From the NCBI GenBank assembly GCA_001600615.1, contig BCKK01000009.1:843213-907212 (forward strand): a stretch of 64,000 nucleotides of DNA, read 5' to 3'. This stretch comes from Dioszegia crocea. Its lineage: Eukaryota > Basidiomycota > Tremellomycetes > Tremellales > Bulleribasidiaceae. How positions within the stretch are numbered: the first letter of the stretch is position 1; each line of letters starts with the position of its first letter. A program made the translations under genes and the position numbers. The notes beneath the pieces were generated by a model that was not told where the DNA came from, searched no databases, and saw nothing but the letters and a program-made list of their open reading frames with translations. Of the stretch, positions 1 through 11,501 are shown piece by piece.

Positions 1-1808
<1,808 letters not shown>

Positions 1809-3345
1809 ATGCCCCTCGAGTCATGTATGATTGTGTGAGTCCCCTTCCACCCGGGTCGAAGAGCCGGGCTAACATATCTAGGATAGATAACTCCGAATAT
1901 ACTCGGAATGGAGACTATACGCCCACTCGCTTCCAAGCTCAGGCTCAAGCCGTAGCGTCAGTCTTTACAGCCAAGACGGATAGTAATCCGGAATCTTCGG
2001 TTGGATTGTTGGCTATGGCAGGGAAGAGGTGCGTACATTCTATCCTTCTTCGGTAGGCCTTGAGCTGAATTTATGAGCCCATCACTACTCGTCACGCCAA
2101 CGAACGATATCGGGAAGCTACTCTCAGCACTCAACAGAGCTCAGATAGGTGGTTCAGCCGACCTGACTACTGCAGTCCAAATCGCTCAACTCGCATTGAA
2201 ACATCGAGAGAATAAGAATGCGAGGCAGAGAGTGGTTGTTTTTGCTGGATCGCATATATCCGAGTCGGAAGAAGATCTCGTTAAACTTGGCAAGAAATTG
2301 AGGAAGAATAACGTCTTGATTGATGTTTGTCTTTTTGGGGAAGAAGGGATGGAGGGGGAAGAGAAGGTTGGGAAGTTGATTGAAGCTGCTGGAGGTGGGG
2401 ATTGGTGAGTACAACTCTAGGCGGGGGCAATGAGCTCGATGGATAGTCTAAGCTGATACATCAGCCACCTAGTCGTCATCCCCCCTGGTCCTCATTTGCT
2501 CTCTGACCTCATTCAGACTTCGCCAATATTGTATGATGGACAGCCTATCCAGACGGGCGATGGGGAGGGAGGGGAAGGTGCAGGAGGGGATATGATGGCG
2601 ATTGACCCAAATATGGATCCAGAGTTGGCCATGGTGAGTGGCGTCTCTGAGCCGTTCTTTCCTCAGAAAGAACTTCTACGCTCATCCTTACCCATCTCCA
2701 CTATCTCCCTACCCATCATTCCCACCCCATCTCACACACACCCCTCTCCCACCTACTCCCCACCCAACTCAACCCGCTAACCCCCAGGCAATCCGCATGT
2801 CACTCCAAGACGCAGCCGACCAAGCCGCGCGCGAAGCAGCCGCCGCAAACCCTCCCCCTCCCGCTGCCTCCTCATCCTCTTCCGTCCCAGCCGCCACCGT
2901 CTCCGCCTCTGCCGCTGAAACTTCAACATCCGTCACTCTCCCATCGACAATGACGGAACCCCTTACGAACCCAAACGACACCAAACCATCAACTGTCAGT
3001 GGTGATATTCCCGCTGAGGCCGTTCCGGCAGGTGGAGCAGCTACAGCTGCGTCTGCTTCGGGGACAGGATATCCGCCTGGGAGTTCAACGGCGGCTACTA
3101 CTGCAGCGGGTGGAGGACCCGGAGCTGCTGGAAGTGGGGCTGCAGGAGGAGAAGTCGACGTTGATGAGGATATGGATGAAGATGAGGATGAGATGCTTAA
3201 GCGGGCAATGGCAATGAGTCAGGCTGAGAGTGGTGATGTGGATATGGCGCCTGAGGATGAGGACGACGATGATGATGAGGACGCGGCGATGGCTAGGGCT
3301 ATCGCGATGAGTTTGCAGGAGAGTAAAGAGGGGGAGAAGAAGTAG
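1809..3345 (+). CDS. RPN10: 26S proteasome regulatory subunit Rpn10 (ubiquitin receptor)
   Basis: Rpn10 sits in the proteasome 19S regulatory particle and captures ubiquitinated substrates. The start at 1809 gives MPLESCMIV, which splices at 1834/1882 into [17 protein letters not shown], the N-terminal vWA domain signature. Further exons carry [38 protein letters not shown] and [20 protein letters not shown]. An intron at about 2635-2787 interrupts the first ubiquitin-interacting motif (DPELAM / [13 protein letters not shown]). A long Ala/Ser/Thr-rich linker precedes two more UIM-like segments, [14 protein letters not shown] and [15 protein letters not shown], so three UIM-like helices are visible. 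The stop is at 3343-3345 after a Lys-rich tail. It lies divergently beside actin. Confidence 0.96.
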
Positions 3346-3805
3346 AGGGTGGGGTGAGGGAAAATGCGATATAGAACAGAACGTAAATTACTACACCCAT
3401 GTATATTGCTCCATCGATCGGGAAAATCTGATATGCACACCGCGACTATCAACCAGAAATCACACCGTCGACCTAACCACTCAGGGTACCTCTACACTAT
3501 CCATCTCTTCTCATTGGTGTGATTCTGCTCGCGACTCATAGACTGACGGGCGTCCCTTAGAGGCGCGGTAGAGTGTGTCTACAATTTGTCCCAAACGAAA
3601 ATATATACCATAGAAGTCGATCATCTATTTTTTACTCACTCCGCCCCATACTTCAGACTCCCCCACCTTGCTATGCTAGCTGACATCCCATCCTCCCACA
3701 GTCCGGCATATCGCACTGCCCTTCTACTCCCCTTCATCCCATTGTCAACCCTTCCATACCACTCCCCTCATTTCCCTACCCTATCCACACCCACTCTCTG
3801 CGCAT
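3346..3805. other. Intergenic region between convergent RPN10 and SHR3 ends
   Basis: This is the 3' flank shared by two convergent genes. It is pyrimidine-rich from about 3640 to 3800. I see no gene, repeat or RNA here; the open frames in it have no supporting features. Confidence 0.5.
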
Positions 3806-5248
3806 CTACTTACTCTTCTTGCTCTCCTTCTCCTTCTTCCCACCCGCACCCGCACCCGCCGACACAACTGGCACCTTCTCCCCTACCCCACTCCCAGCCG
3901 CAGCCACGGGGACAGCCCCCTCAGCCACTTCCTTCCAATTCCTATCAATCTCCTTTTGTTCCCTCTCCTCGACCCTTCTTGCATATTCCTGTCCCACTTG
4001 CATACCCATTACACCCAATACAAGGAGAGCAATCATTGCGTTTCCTGCTGCCAAAACGCGGACTGCTTCGATTTTTTCAGATTCGGTTGCTGGGATTAGA
4101 CGAGGTGGCGGGGTTGGGAGGATTGAGAATGAGCTGAAGGAGGTGGGGGTGTTGGAGTCGGGTACTGGGGTGTTAGCTGTGATCTGTGGGGAGAGGATAA
4201 TAGAGGGGAAGGTGGAGTGAGGCGGGAAGGGAAAAAAAGTGCGAAAATTTGAATAAAAGTGAAGAGTGGACATACGGAATGTTCGGAGAGACTGCACGTG
4301 GATCGTCAAGTAAAGAATGATGATGGCCATCTGTAAGACTAGATGATCAGCTTAAATCCACATTTTGGCCTTCTACACACCCGACTTGGCTCCGCCAGTC
4401 CGGACTAGAGCCCACGTCGAGCCGGGACATCTACTCCATCCCCAAGAGTTCATTCTACCCTCTCATCCACACTTTTCAATCAAGACCTCGGCTGACATCA
4501 CAGCTTCTGACGCAAATCCCCAATTCCTGGCTCGTTTCGCCAAGAGAGACGACCAACTCCTGACTCAGACGTGCCCAAAACTCACAAATTGAAGACCCGT
4601 CAAAGAACATGGCACTCTCGCTCCATCGGTGCAGCTTGCCCAGGAGGATAATGAGGGGTAGGATCAGCGCGACGTGGAATAAAGCCTGGAGAGGGTTAGC
4701 AATTAGACCTTCCATTTTCTCCCTCAACACTGTACAATGCTAACAATCCCTCCAGTCCTGAATCATCCCCTCACACTGTGGGAGTCTGAGACCCTGCCAT
4801 ACCATGATCCCTAATCACTCCCCATTGAGGCAGACTCGGTGACTTCCCCAGCTCCAATCGCTCTATCCAATATCCACACTGAATATGATAACGCCCATAA
4901 ATCCCCGAGACTAAAAGCTCACCTTGATAGCTCCTGGAGCTTCCCACCAGACACCATAGAATGTATAAGCATTTTGGATAGCTTGCTCAGTGACGGGTTG
5001 GTACAAAAGCGGTATGTCGACCTGGGGACAATCAGCATAGATTCCACAATCACTCCTAGCCTCAATTGACAGCGCTCAGTCTCATATTCGTCGAGTATCT
5101 CCAACTCTTGTCACATGGTAGATGTAGAGGTCTATACGAGCTGAATGCTTGTTTTGATGAGAGATTCACAACTCACAGCTTGAGCAACAAAGATCATACC
5201 CAACGTAAAAGCGCAAGAACCAAGGACGATTGATGATCCGAATCCCAT
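3806..5248 (-). CDS. SHR3: SHR3-type ER packaging chaperone for amino-acid permeases
   Basis: Shr3 family proteins are ER membrane chaperones that help amino-acid permeases fold and leave the ER. Five exons can be joined in frame: 5248-5177, 5021-4923, 4685-4586, 4338-4276 and 4176-3806, giving about 234 residues. The start MGFGSSIVLGSCAFTLGMIF is a first membrane span. Further spans include ALFHVALILPLIILLGKL and MAIIILYLTIHVQSL. The last span (AAGNAMIALLVLGVMGMQVG) ends in QEYARR, matching the conserved Shr3 fourth-helix region. The segment SAMFFDGSSI also matches the family. The C-terminus is cytosolic and rich in Lys/Glu/Ser (KKEKESKKSK), as expected. The longer open frame starting at 5639 upstream does not join to the membrane frame, so I treat it as 5' flank. 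Confidence 0.85.
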
Positions 5249-5957
5249 TTTGGTCAAAAGTCCAACTGCAGTTAGGGTAGGCTGTGTGAGCTTATCCTCT
5301 GGCTGATGCGAGTAGAAGATAACGAGGGCAATGTATAGCAGGGAGGAATGGAAAAGTCCAGACCTAGGGCTGCTGATAAGAGTAAGCGGGCTTACGGCAT
5401 TGGCTGGAACTTGGTGTGAGAGTGGCGCCAGGGTTAGGGCGGGTGGCGAATGCGGTTTGACTCTTGGAGGATGCGCTTATGGACGATGCGTCCCGTTCTT
5501 TGTCGGCTGCAAGTGTAGAGCGGCTGATTTGGACCATGACGGAATCCAGAGGGTGGACTTGGAGGCTGACCACCAAACAAAATCGACGTGGGGAGCCGGT
5601 GATGCGGCCCCTCACTGGTTCGGAGTCCCGAATCTCCATTTGCTCATAACGGCCAGGACGTCATCGAACAAGGACACGACAAGTGCGCGCATACCGACAG
5701 TCATGATGTTCAAGAGGAAAGCATAATCTTTAGTCTGATATTCAGATCACACTTGTTGGACACAGTGACACTGGTTGGCCAGAATACGATGCGTGTATAT
5801 ATACATAACTGATTGCGTCGAAGTACGTAGGGGAAGTAAACTGGAATACTAGGCTAGGGGTTGGTCCTGGAAGCACACCTTCAAGCGGATGAACGGACGA
5901 TCACCGCCACCCCACCTTCTTCTGTGCCATGCTCGACTACCTAACCCGGCCACGTCA
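5249..5957. other. Intergenic region upstream of SHR3
   Basis: This region holds the presumed SHR3 promoter on its left and the 3' flank of the small gene at 5958-6215 on its right. A TATA-rich run lies near 5796-5808. The open frame at 5364-5639 on the minus strand has no homology I recognise and does not connect by splicing to the SHR3 frame. Confidence 0.4.
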
Positions 5958-6215
5958 TCAGTTTTGGGTTGACCCGGAGCCTGCGGCAGTACCCGATGCG
6001 CTCCCAGCTGAAGCAGCTGCAGCGTCCTCCCTCAAGATGCGGTTGATCTTGTTGCGTGCGATAGAGCCGGGGGGTTTCTGAGATTGCGTTCCGTCTGAAG
6101 TGAAGTAGTCCATCATGATTTCTTGTGTGGAATCATCGACAGAGAAACCGACACTGTCCTTGTGGGCCCAGGAGGGTCGGTTATTCGCGTTCCAGGTCAT
6201 GTAAGACTGGCTCAT
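5958..6215 (-). CDS. Small accessory protein, MSQSY family (copy 1)
   Basis: This is an 85-residue single-exon gene that I do not recognise. It starts MSQSYMTWNANNRPSWAHKD and continues with S-x-G-F-S-V, then a helical segment and an Ala/Gly/Ser-rich tail (AAAASAGSASGTAAGSGS). There is no signal peptide or membrane span. The gene at 6902-7150 is a clear paralogue sharing MSQSY-x-W, P-x-W-A-H, S-x-G-F-S-V and an I-L-R motif near the end. The chosen ATG is the one conserved between the two. A (CA)n leader abuts the ATG, and a TATATAAGGTGG element lies about 100 bases upstream. The protein is real by paralogy; its function is unknown. Confidence 0.7.
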   Translation of the reverse strand: MSQSYMTWNANNRPSWAHKDSVGFSVDDSTQEIMMDYFTSDGTQSQKPPGSIARNKINRILREDAAAASAGSASGTAAGSGSTQN

Positions 6216-6239
6216 CGTGTGTGTGTGTGTGTGTGTGTG
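6216..6239. repeat. (GT/CA)n microsatellite in the 5' leader
   Basis: About 12 GT dinucleotides read CACACA on the sense strand of the minus-strand gene and directly precede its ATG. A similar CA run lies in the leader of the plus-strand gene at 41826. Confidence 0.9.
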
Positions 6240-6358
6240 GAAGTGTAGGTTGGAGAAAATGGCGATGAATGTGATTGAGTAAGGAGGGAGACAAAGAGCC
6301 GATATGTCCACCTTATATATTCCGCCGACGAGCCCTCCCTCACAGCAAAACCCCCCCT

Positions 6359-6380
6359 CACGACGCGGAATCCTTACATC
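6359..6380 (-). promoter_or_regulatory. Accessory promoter module: TGTAAGGAT + CGCGTC
   Basis: On the minus strand this reads GATGTAAGGATTCCGCGTCG, about 145-165 bases upstream of the ATG at 6215. It combines the AAGGAT box and the CGCGTC core found upstream of the other accessory genes. A TATATAAGGTGG element follows downstream near 6318-6330. Confidence 0.5.
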
Positions 6381-6901
6381 TTGCGCCTTCCTGTTTCCGC
6401 ATGACGCCACTGGATGACACTGGTGCAAATTCGTGCTCGCACGTCAGTTGAAACGAAGACAAGGGCTTCTGTCAGGGTGGAGCGAGCAGTCAGGCCGGGT
6501 GAAAAAGCAGATCTCGGCTGCTCGGCAGGTCGCAAACGCGTAGCAGGATCTCTTCCTTTCAATCGTCTCTCCCATGCGGCTATGACACACTGCGAAGTGC
6601 AAAGACGTGATGGTGGTTCAGTGAGGGTCAAAGGGTCGACCTTCCGGCATGTTCGACCTCTTCAACATAGCTGGAAGTTCCGCCCAAAGCCAATGACTTG
6701 CAGCTAGCCAGACTGACACTAAAAGTCAATTGAACAAAAGACAAACTGAAATGCATTGTAGCTACATGGAGATGAGCAGTGGTGATCAAACGATAAGAGA
6801 TGCTCAGTATCTTCCCCAATTCCCATATTCTCACTTTCTCCCGCGAGCCTGATCATCTCCTTCGCTCTGAGTCTGTGTCCCAGCCGAGGTATCCACGACG
6901 C

Positions 6902-7150
6902 TCAACTGATAGCTGCTGACCCCAGCGTGGCATTAGGGTCTTCGGTGACCCGACCACCCGGCTGTGCTTTGGTGATTCGAAGAATGTGAGTCATCGCATC
7001 TTGAAGGGGTTCTGGATGGTAGGATTTGTTTTTCCAGCTGATGCAGTTCCAGCGGACCTTACCGGTATTTTTGCTGACCGAGAACCCGGTGCTCTGGGAA
7101 TGGGCCCAGGGGGGTATAGTCTTGTTCTTCCAGGTGTATGACTGGCTCAT
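6902..7150 (-). CDS. Small accessory protein, MSQSY family (copy 2)
   Basis: This is an 82-residue single-exon paralogue of the gene at 5958-6215, in the same orientation about 690 bases away. It begins MSQSYTWKNKTIPPWAHSQS and continues with T-G-F-S-V. The second half carries an amphipathic segment ending H-I-L-R-I. Identity is concentrated in the first 30 residues; the C-terminal halves are diverged and this copy lacks the Ala/Ser-rich tail. I use the ATG at 7148-7150 because it aligns with copy 1; the longer frame starting at 7330 would be leader sequence. Function is unknown. No secretion or membrane signal is visible. Confidence 0.68.
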   Translation of the reverse strand: MSQSYTWKNKTIPPWAHSQSTGFSVSKNTGKVRWNCISWKNKSYHPEPLQDAMTHILRITKAQPGGRVTEDPNATLGSAAIS

Positions 7151-7869
7151 GGCTGGTGAGTGAGGGTAGTTTGAAATGCGTGCACGCCTGTGTCTGTGAG
7201 ACAAAGATTTGATGATTGAGGCAGGCAAGGCAAGGAGTATTGGAAAGTGAAGACAAGGTCCATATCTCCACAACACATGTATCAATACGTACCTCACTCC
7301 GACTCTGCCACTCCAAAACCTCCCGGACATCTATCCTTACATTGTCATCCGTGTTTCGTCCCGTGAAACCCCACCAGCGCTGGCAGGGCGCATGAGATAC
7401 CAGATCAAAGGGAGAATTTGCTTACCCCTTCAAACGCGTGTTCAGACGCGTACAGTCAGTCTATTGCAAGGCCCCAATGGGAGTGACGAGACCCAGCATG
7501 GGACATTAGGATCTAGCCTCGCGCTGAGTGCTATAATAATAGGAGTCAGTGATACGGTTTAATTTACGACCAAATTGTCGAATAGGGTCTCGATCTGGTA
7601 GTTGCGATCTCTCTGGGTAAGGTACCTTCAGCTGACAAGCCCCACCTATCAAAGTGGCATCCTCGACAGCTAGTCAGACAGGCATGAATGATGAGGGCAA
7701 TCGGCGCGGGTATCACGAATCACGATGCAAGAGATACGGGATGTGTATAATATGAACAAGGCTAGTCTATGTGGCTGATGAAGATTGGCTCAAGCCTCAG
7801 CTATACATCGGAAGCCACCCTGCCCTAGGCTTGTGCCTGGGCTCCACCGCCAGTTCCACTCTAGTAGCT
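7151..7869. other. Intergenic region upstream of MSQSY copy 2
   Basis: Apart from the promoter elements, I see no gene between the two accessory genes. The plus-strand open frame beginning at 7771 runs antisense through the next gene and is a shadow. Confidence 0.5.
7328..7343 (-). promoter_or_regulatory. Accessory promoter box TGTAAGGATAG
   Basis: The minus strand reads ATGTAAGGATAGATGTCC, about 180-195 bases upstream of the ATG at 7150. Two ACGCGT hexamers lie further upstream near 7434 and 7449. It matches the box at 9131-9160. Confidence 0.4.
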
Positions 7870-8997
7870 CTACCCAAAAATAACGGGCTTGGCCCGCTGC
7901 TCTTCCAGTGCTGCAGCAGCCTCCTTGTCCTCCGCATCGAACACTCGCTTGACCTCGGATGTGTACAGAGTGAGGAGTTCATCCAACACATCTCCCCGCA
8001 CCCTCGCGTGCTCCTCCGTGGTGTGATGCTCCCCGTCATTCAGCCGTTCGGCCGCATTCAATTCGATAAGTTCGGTACAGGTCTCGCCAATCAGAGCTCG
8101 AAGGCCCTCGTGCCCCTCGATCGTCGATCTGACCGGCCTGTAACTGAGTGTACCGATCGGCGCGCCGCTCCCGCTCTCCTTCCCGTAAAGCGTCTCCCAC
8201 TCTGTGGCCTCTTCAACATACTCGCTCGCCGACAGATCAGTACGCACCAGCAGCTCCTTGCCCGTGCCCTTGCCGCCAAAGAGACAGACTGATTGTGGAG
8301 GCTGGGAGGTCTCTTGTAGGGGGTTCACCGCCTCTCGAGGACGTCGATTGGTATCCGTTTCGATACATCGCGTTGCCACACCGTCGACGATGAGCTGGAA
8401 AGCGAGATCGTCCGCTTCAACCTTGGCCGATGCAGAGTGGGAGGGGTTGATCAGTGATTTGCTGAGATCTGAGATCCTTTCCGTGTTGCACTCCCTGAGT
8501 TTTTGGTGGATCCCCCTGTCATGATCGATAGTGGGATACATATTGGCCGACGTTGCATCAGGGCTCATGAGTATCCAAGCCGTGCCCTTCCAGCCCGACA
8601 GCCACGCTCTTCCGGCGAAAGTGTCTTGTCGACGGTCGAAAGACCGATGTTTCCCAAAAGACAGTTCTGTGGTCAATGCTGTGAACTCGTGCTGATTCAT
8701 GGCGCGATATTCAACGTCGCGTTTGCCATGCGGCCCGTCCTCGAAGATCATGACGAATCGACGCATGTCTGAAGGGTGGGTGCTGGCCTGAAGCTGGGTG
8801 GAGGGGGAAGCGGAGCGAAACTTGAGGTCGTGATCGAATTGGCCTTTCAGGTGAAACGGACCGTCGGGCCCGAAAATGGAGAGGCTCTTCTGGGAGTTGT
8901 CATCCGCGTGAGTTGCCGAAGTGGGCGGATCGGGGGAGAGTTTGTTGGAGCGGGACGCTGAGGTGGAGTTGGGGGAAATGAAAATGGCAGAAGTCAT
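7870..8997 (-). CDS. Accessory protein, SYRP-EGHEG family (member 1)
   Basis: This is a 375-residue single-exon protein of unknown function. I choose the ATG at 8995-8997 (MTSAIFISPN) because the neighbouring paralogue starts equivalently (MTATTFDISP) and because the sequence before it is a CACACA-type leader. The N-terminus is Ser/Thr-rich. A K-S-L-S-I-F-G-P-D-G-P-F block follows, and a second similar block (FVMIFEDGPHGKRDVEYRA) suggests internal duplication. The conserved C-terminal half contains Q-S-V-C-L-F-G-G, D-L-S-A-S-E-Y, then LSYRPVRSTIEGHEGLRALI and a long Glu/Ala-rich helix. Paralogues lie at 9485-10549 and 43206-44276. There is no signal peptide or membrane span, so it is probably cytosolic or nuclear. 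Confidence 0.8.
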   Translation of the reverse strand: MTSAIFISPNSTSASRSNKLSPDPPTSATHADDNSQKSLSIFGPDGPFHLKGQFDHDLKFRSASPSTQLQASTHPSDMRRFVMIFEDGPHGKRDVEYRAMNQHEFTALTTELSFGKHRSFDRRQDTFAGRAWLSGWKGTAWILMSPDATSANMYPTIDHDRGIHQKLRECNTERISDLSKSLINPSHSASAKVEADDLAFQLIVDGVATRCIETDTNRRPREAVNPLQETSQPPQSVCLFGGKGTGKELLVRTDLSASEYVEEATEWETLYGKESGSGAPIGTLSYRPVRSTIEGHEGLRALIGETCTELIELNAAERLNDGEHHTTEEHARVRGDVLDELLTLYTSEVKRVFDAEDKEAAAALEEQRAKPVIFG

Positions 8998-9130
8998 AGT
9001 GTGTGTGATATGTTGATTCGACGACGGTGTTGAGTAGTAGCTGGATAACAGCTGAGCGGATGGGAAAGAATGAAGCAGGAAGAAGGAGGAGAAAGGGGGA
9101 TGAGCCTTACTCGCCATTTGCCACCCGGCC

Positions 9131-9160
9131 CGCACGCGCCACCCTTGACTATCCTTACAG
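9131..9160 (-). promoter_or_regulatory. Accessory promoter module upstream of member 1
   Basis: On the minus strand it reads TGTAAGGATAGTCAAGGG then TGGCGCGTGCGG, about 135-165 bases before the ATG at 8997. The equivalent block at 10692-10721 is alignable, including the downstream GGCGAGTAAGGCTCATC stretch. The promoter was therefore duplicated together with the gene. Confidence 0.6.
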
Positions 9161-9484
9161 CTTCCTTCCTTTCGTCCCAAGCACAGCTTCAGTGGGGAAT
9201 GTTCTAGTGCCTAATGAGCGATGGCACCAAATAGATTTGTCAGCGATCAGGCCGTAATAAGCTGTACTCGTCGACATGTACAGTAGTCTTTGGCGTACGG
9301 TACGGGTCACTCGTATGACATTGAGGACAGACTTGAATACATATCAGCAATCAGCAGGATATAAATGATAAATGACATGAGTAGACAAAGGGGAGCGCTC
9401 GTACAAAGGTCAGGTAAAGTCATCAGCGAGCCTAGCACATCTGCTGCCCCCCAGCCCCTGCCCGATGCTGACTTCTCCTTCCCC

Positions 9485-10549
9485 TTAGAAACGTACCAGC
9501 AACACCCGCTTTCTCTCCAGTTCGCTCGCTTCCAAGGCGTGTCCCTTCAACTCCCGATCAACGAGGGACTGGTAATGACTTGTCATCTCATCCAGAGCAC
9601 TGGCGCGCGCATCAGAGCGTTCTTCTTCGGTAGGCCGCGCCTTGCCCCTCAGAGCTTCCCTCACCATCACCTCAGTCTTCGCCGAGCAGAACTTCTCAAA
9701 GAGGCTTCTGATTCCTGCATGTCCTTCAATCTTGGATCCCGAAGGCCTGTAGCTGAATGGCCCTTTGAGGTTTTGACCATTCGCCGCCACTCGCTCGTAG
9801 TCGGACCTCTCGCGCATCAGACCTCTGACGGCGAACTCACTCGCCGACATGAGGTCTGCGTAGACGTCGGTGCTCGCTCCCGGACCCGCGTCACTGCCGC
9901 CGTGGAAGCACACGCTGCGGGGTACTTGGTAAGTCGAGCTCATCGGAGGTTCGTCCTCGCCTGTGTCTTGTGGATGAGCAGTGTGAGCTTCGAGGCACTT
10001 AGCAGAGGCTTTGTCAATCAGGACCTGGGTCCAGAGATCTTCAGCTTCGGCCAATTGGGTAGCGCTGGGTTTGGTGTGGGAGGCGGAGCCAAGAATGGTA
10101 TTTGTGATATTCGAGATGAGATTCTGATTGTTGGCCTTGATCTTGGCATCGATCCCGGGCCCAGGCCGCCCCTTGCGCAACTCGGATTGTGTGGCAGACG
10201 GCCACGCCTGTGACATGCGGTAAGCCTTGGGAGTGCCAGATGTCACCCAAATGCCGCCTGCGAAAGAAAACGCATCGCGGGACTCCGCGGTACCGTCGTA
10301 CTCCCGCTTGGCTTGAGACACCTCCTCGAATTCTTTCTGTGACATGGATCGGAATTTGAGGTTGCTGACTTTGCCATGTTTGAGGTCAAACGGACCATCG
10401 GGGAAGAACATGCAGAGGCTCTTCTTGGTGTCGTCAGACAACTTGGTGGATGGATAGGCAGAGACGGGTGTTTTGGCAGAGGTTTCGGACGAGCGCGAGT
10501 GGGAACCGGAGGTGAAGCTGGGGGAAATGTCGAAAGTGGTAGCAGTCAT
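9485..10549 (-). CDS. Accessory protein, SYRP-EGHEG family (member 2)
   Basis: This is a 354-residue single-exon protein, the tandem neighbour and paralogue of the gene at 7870-8997. It starts at 10547-10549 (MTATTFDISP). The N-terminal block KKSLCMFFPDGPFDLK is followed by L-K-F-R-S-M-S. The C-terminal half carries V-P-R-S-V-C-F-H-G-G, LMSASEFAV and FSYRPSGSKIEGHAGIRSLF, then a charged helical tail ending RKRVLLVRF. Compared with member 1 it has only one copy of the F-x-x-D-G-P block. No known domain is recognised and there is no signal peptide. A 282-residue frame on the opposite strand (9365-10213) is explained by codon bias and is not called. Confidence 0.8.
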   Translation of the reverse strand: MTATTFDISPSFTSGSHSRSSETSAKTPVSAYPSTKLSDDTKKSLCMFFPDGPFDLKHGKVSNLKFRSMSQKEFEEVSQAKREYDGTAESRDAFSFAGGIWVTSGTPKAYRMSQAWPSATQSELRKGRPGPGIDAKIKANNQNLISNITNTILGSASHTKPSATQLAEAEDLWTQVLIDKASAKCLEAHTAHPQDTGEDEPPMSSTYQVPRSVCFHGGSDAGPGASTDVYADLMSASEFAVRGLMRERSDYERVAANGQNLKGPFSYRPSGSKIEGHAGIRSLFEKFCSAKTEVMVREALRGKARPTEEERSDARASALDEMTSHYQSLVDRELKGHALEASELERKRVLLVRF

Positions 10550-10691
10550 AGTGCGTGGTATGTTGAACGTGGATGCGACGGTGCTGAGCTGGGTAGCTGG
10601 ATGTTAGCTGAGTGTGTGCTAGTGGGGATGGGCGAAGGAGGAAAGAGGAAGGGAAAGGGGGATGAGCCTTATTCGCCACTCGCCACCGAGC

Positions 10692-10721
10692 CGAAACGCG
10701 TCACCCTTGCCCTCCTTACAT
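10692..10721 (-). promoter_or_regulatory. Accessory promoter module upstream of member 2
   Basis: The minus strand reads ATGTAAGGAGGGCAAGGG then TGACGCGTTTCGG, about 145-170 bases upstream of the ATG at 10549. It aligns with the module at 9131-9160 and with the one at 43062-43090. Confidence 0.6.
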
Positions 10722-11501
10722 CTCCCTTCCCTTCATCCAGATTCACCTGCATCCCTAGAATATGCTAGTGCTTGCGAGCGGTGGGACCGAATAGTGTCAG
10801 TTCGCAAAATGCCAGGGATCGACAGCGTCGACTTGGAGTTTCGATCACGCCCAAGCACGGACAGAAGTACTTCAATATAAGATTAATAGATGTCTTCAGT
10901 TCACAAATCAGCATTACACAGGTATACATGCTGCGTATCAGCTAAGAGACTGTATGAATCTACATGATGATGGTACGCCAGGCTGGCTGGGTGAAGGACG
11001 TGTTTCGACCAGCGAAGAAGAGGGTTGGAGTTGGATGTATGCCGTGTGGGGGTCATGTGGTCATGGTGGGTCGTATGTACATTATACAGTCGTCGTGTCT
11101 TTGCGATCGTAGTATCTTCGTTTCGTCGTGTATGGTCATATTTTCTTAATTTCGATTTTAGCCTGATTGCGTCAGTAAATCCAAGTTCATTGGCACCCCG
11201 ACAGCCTCATAACGGCCTTTACGTCCGACCTCTACCCTCAGTCCGTCACTCTACACCCCTCCGCTCCATCGTACTAAGTCTCTCCTTCCATCAATCCACA
11301 ATGGCGACCTTAACATGCGCCCACTTCCGAAGCCATCACCCGAATTTAAACCAGCCGAGACCTCCCGCCCTTCAAGTCCCAATTTCCCATGTCTTAAATC
11401 ACCATCCTTCGTACCTCACCACCCTGACGTACTCTTCATCCTACATCCAAACTCAAACGACACCCTTCATCGCAATCCCAAACCAACCTCAAGCCAAAAA
11501 G
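10722..11501. other. Intergenic region between member 2 promoter and CDC14 3' end
   Basis: This is AT-richer sequence with no coding support. The plus-strand frame at 11025-11732 is antisense to the CDC14 tail and its 3' flank, and is not a gene. Confidence 0.5.

Noticed and set aside
5364..5639. Minus-strand 91-residue frame upstream of SHR3
   Set aside because: No splice arrangement joined it in frame to the first SHR3 membrane span, and it lacks homology. A 5' leader exon cannot be excluded.
7771..8292. 173-residue plus-strand frame
   Set aside because: It overlaps the paralogue-supported minus-strand gene at 7870-8997.
9365..10213. 282-residue plus-strand frame opposite the accessory gene at 9485-10549
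   Set aside because: It is antisense to a gene supported by paralogues. Long antisense frames arise easily from the GC-rich codon bias, and it has no start leader or homology.
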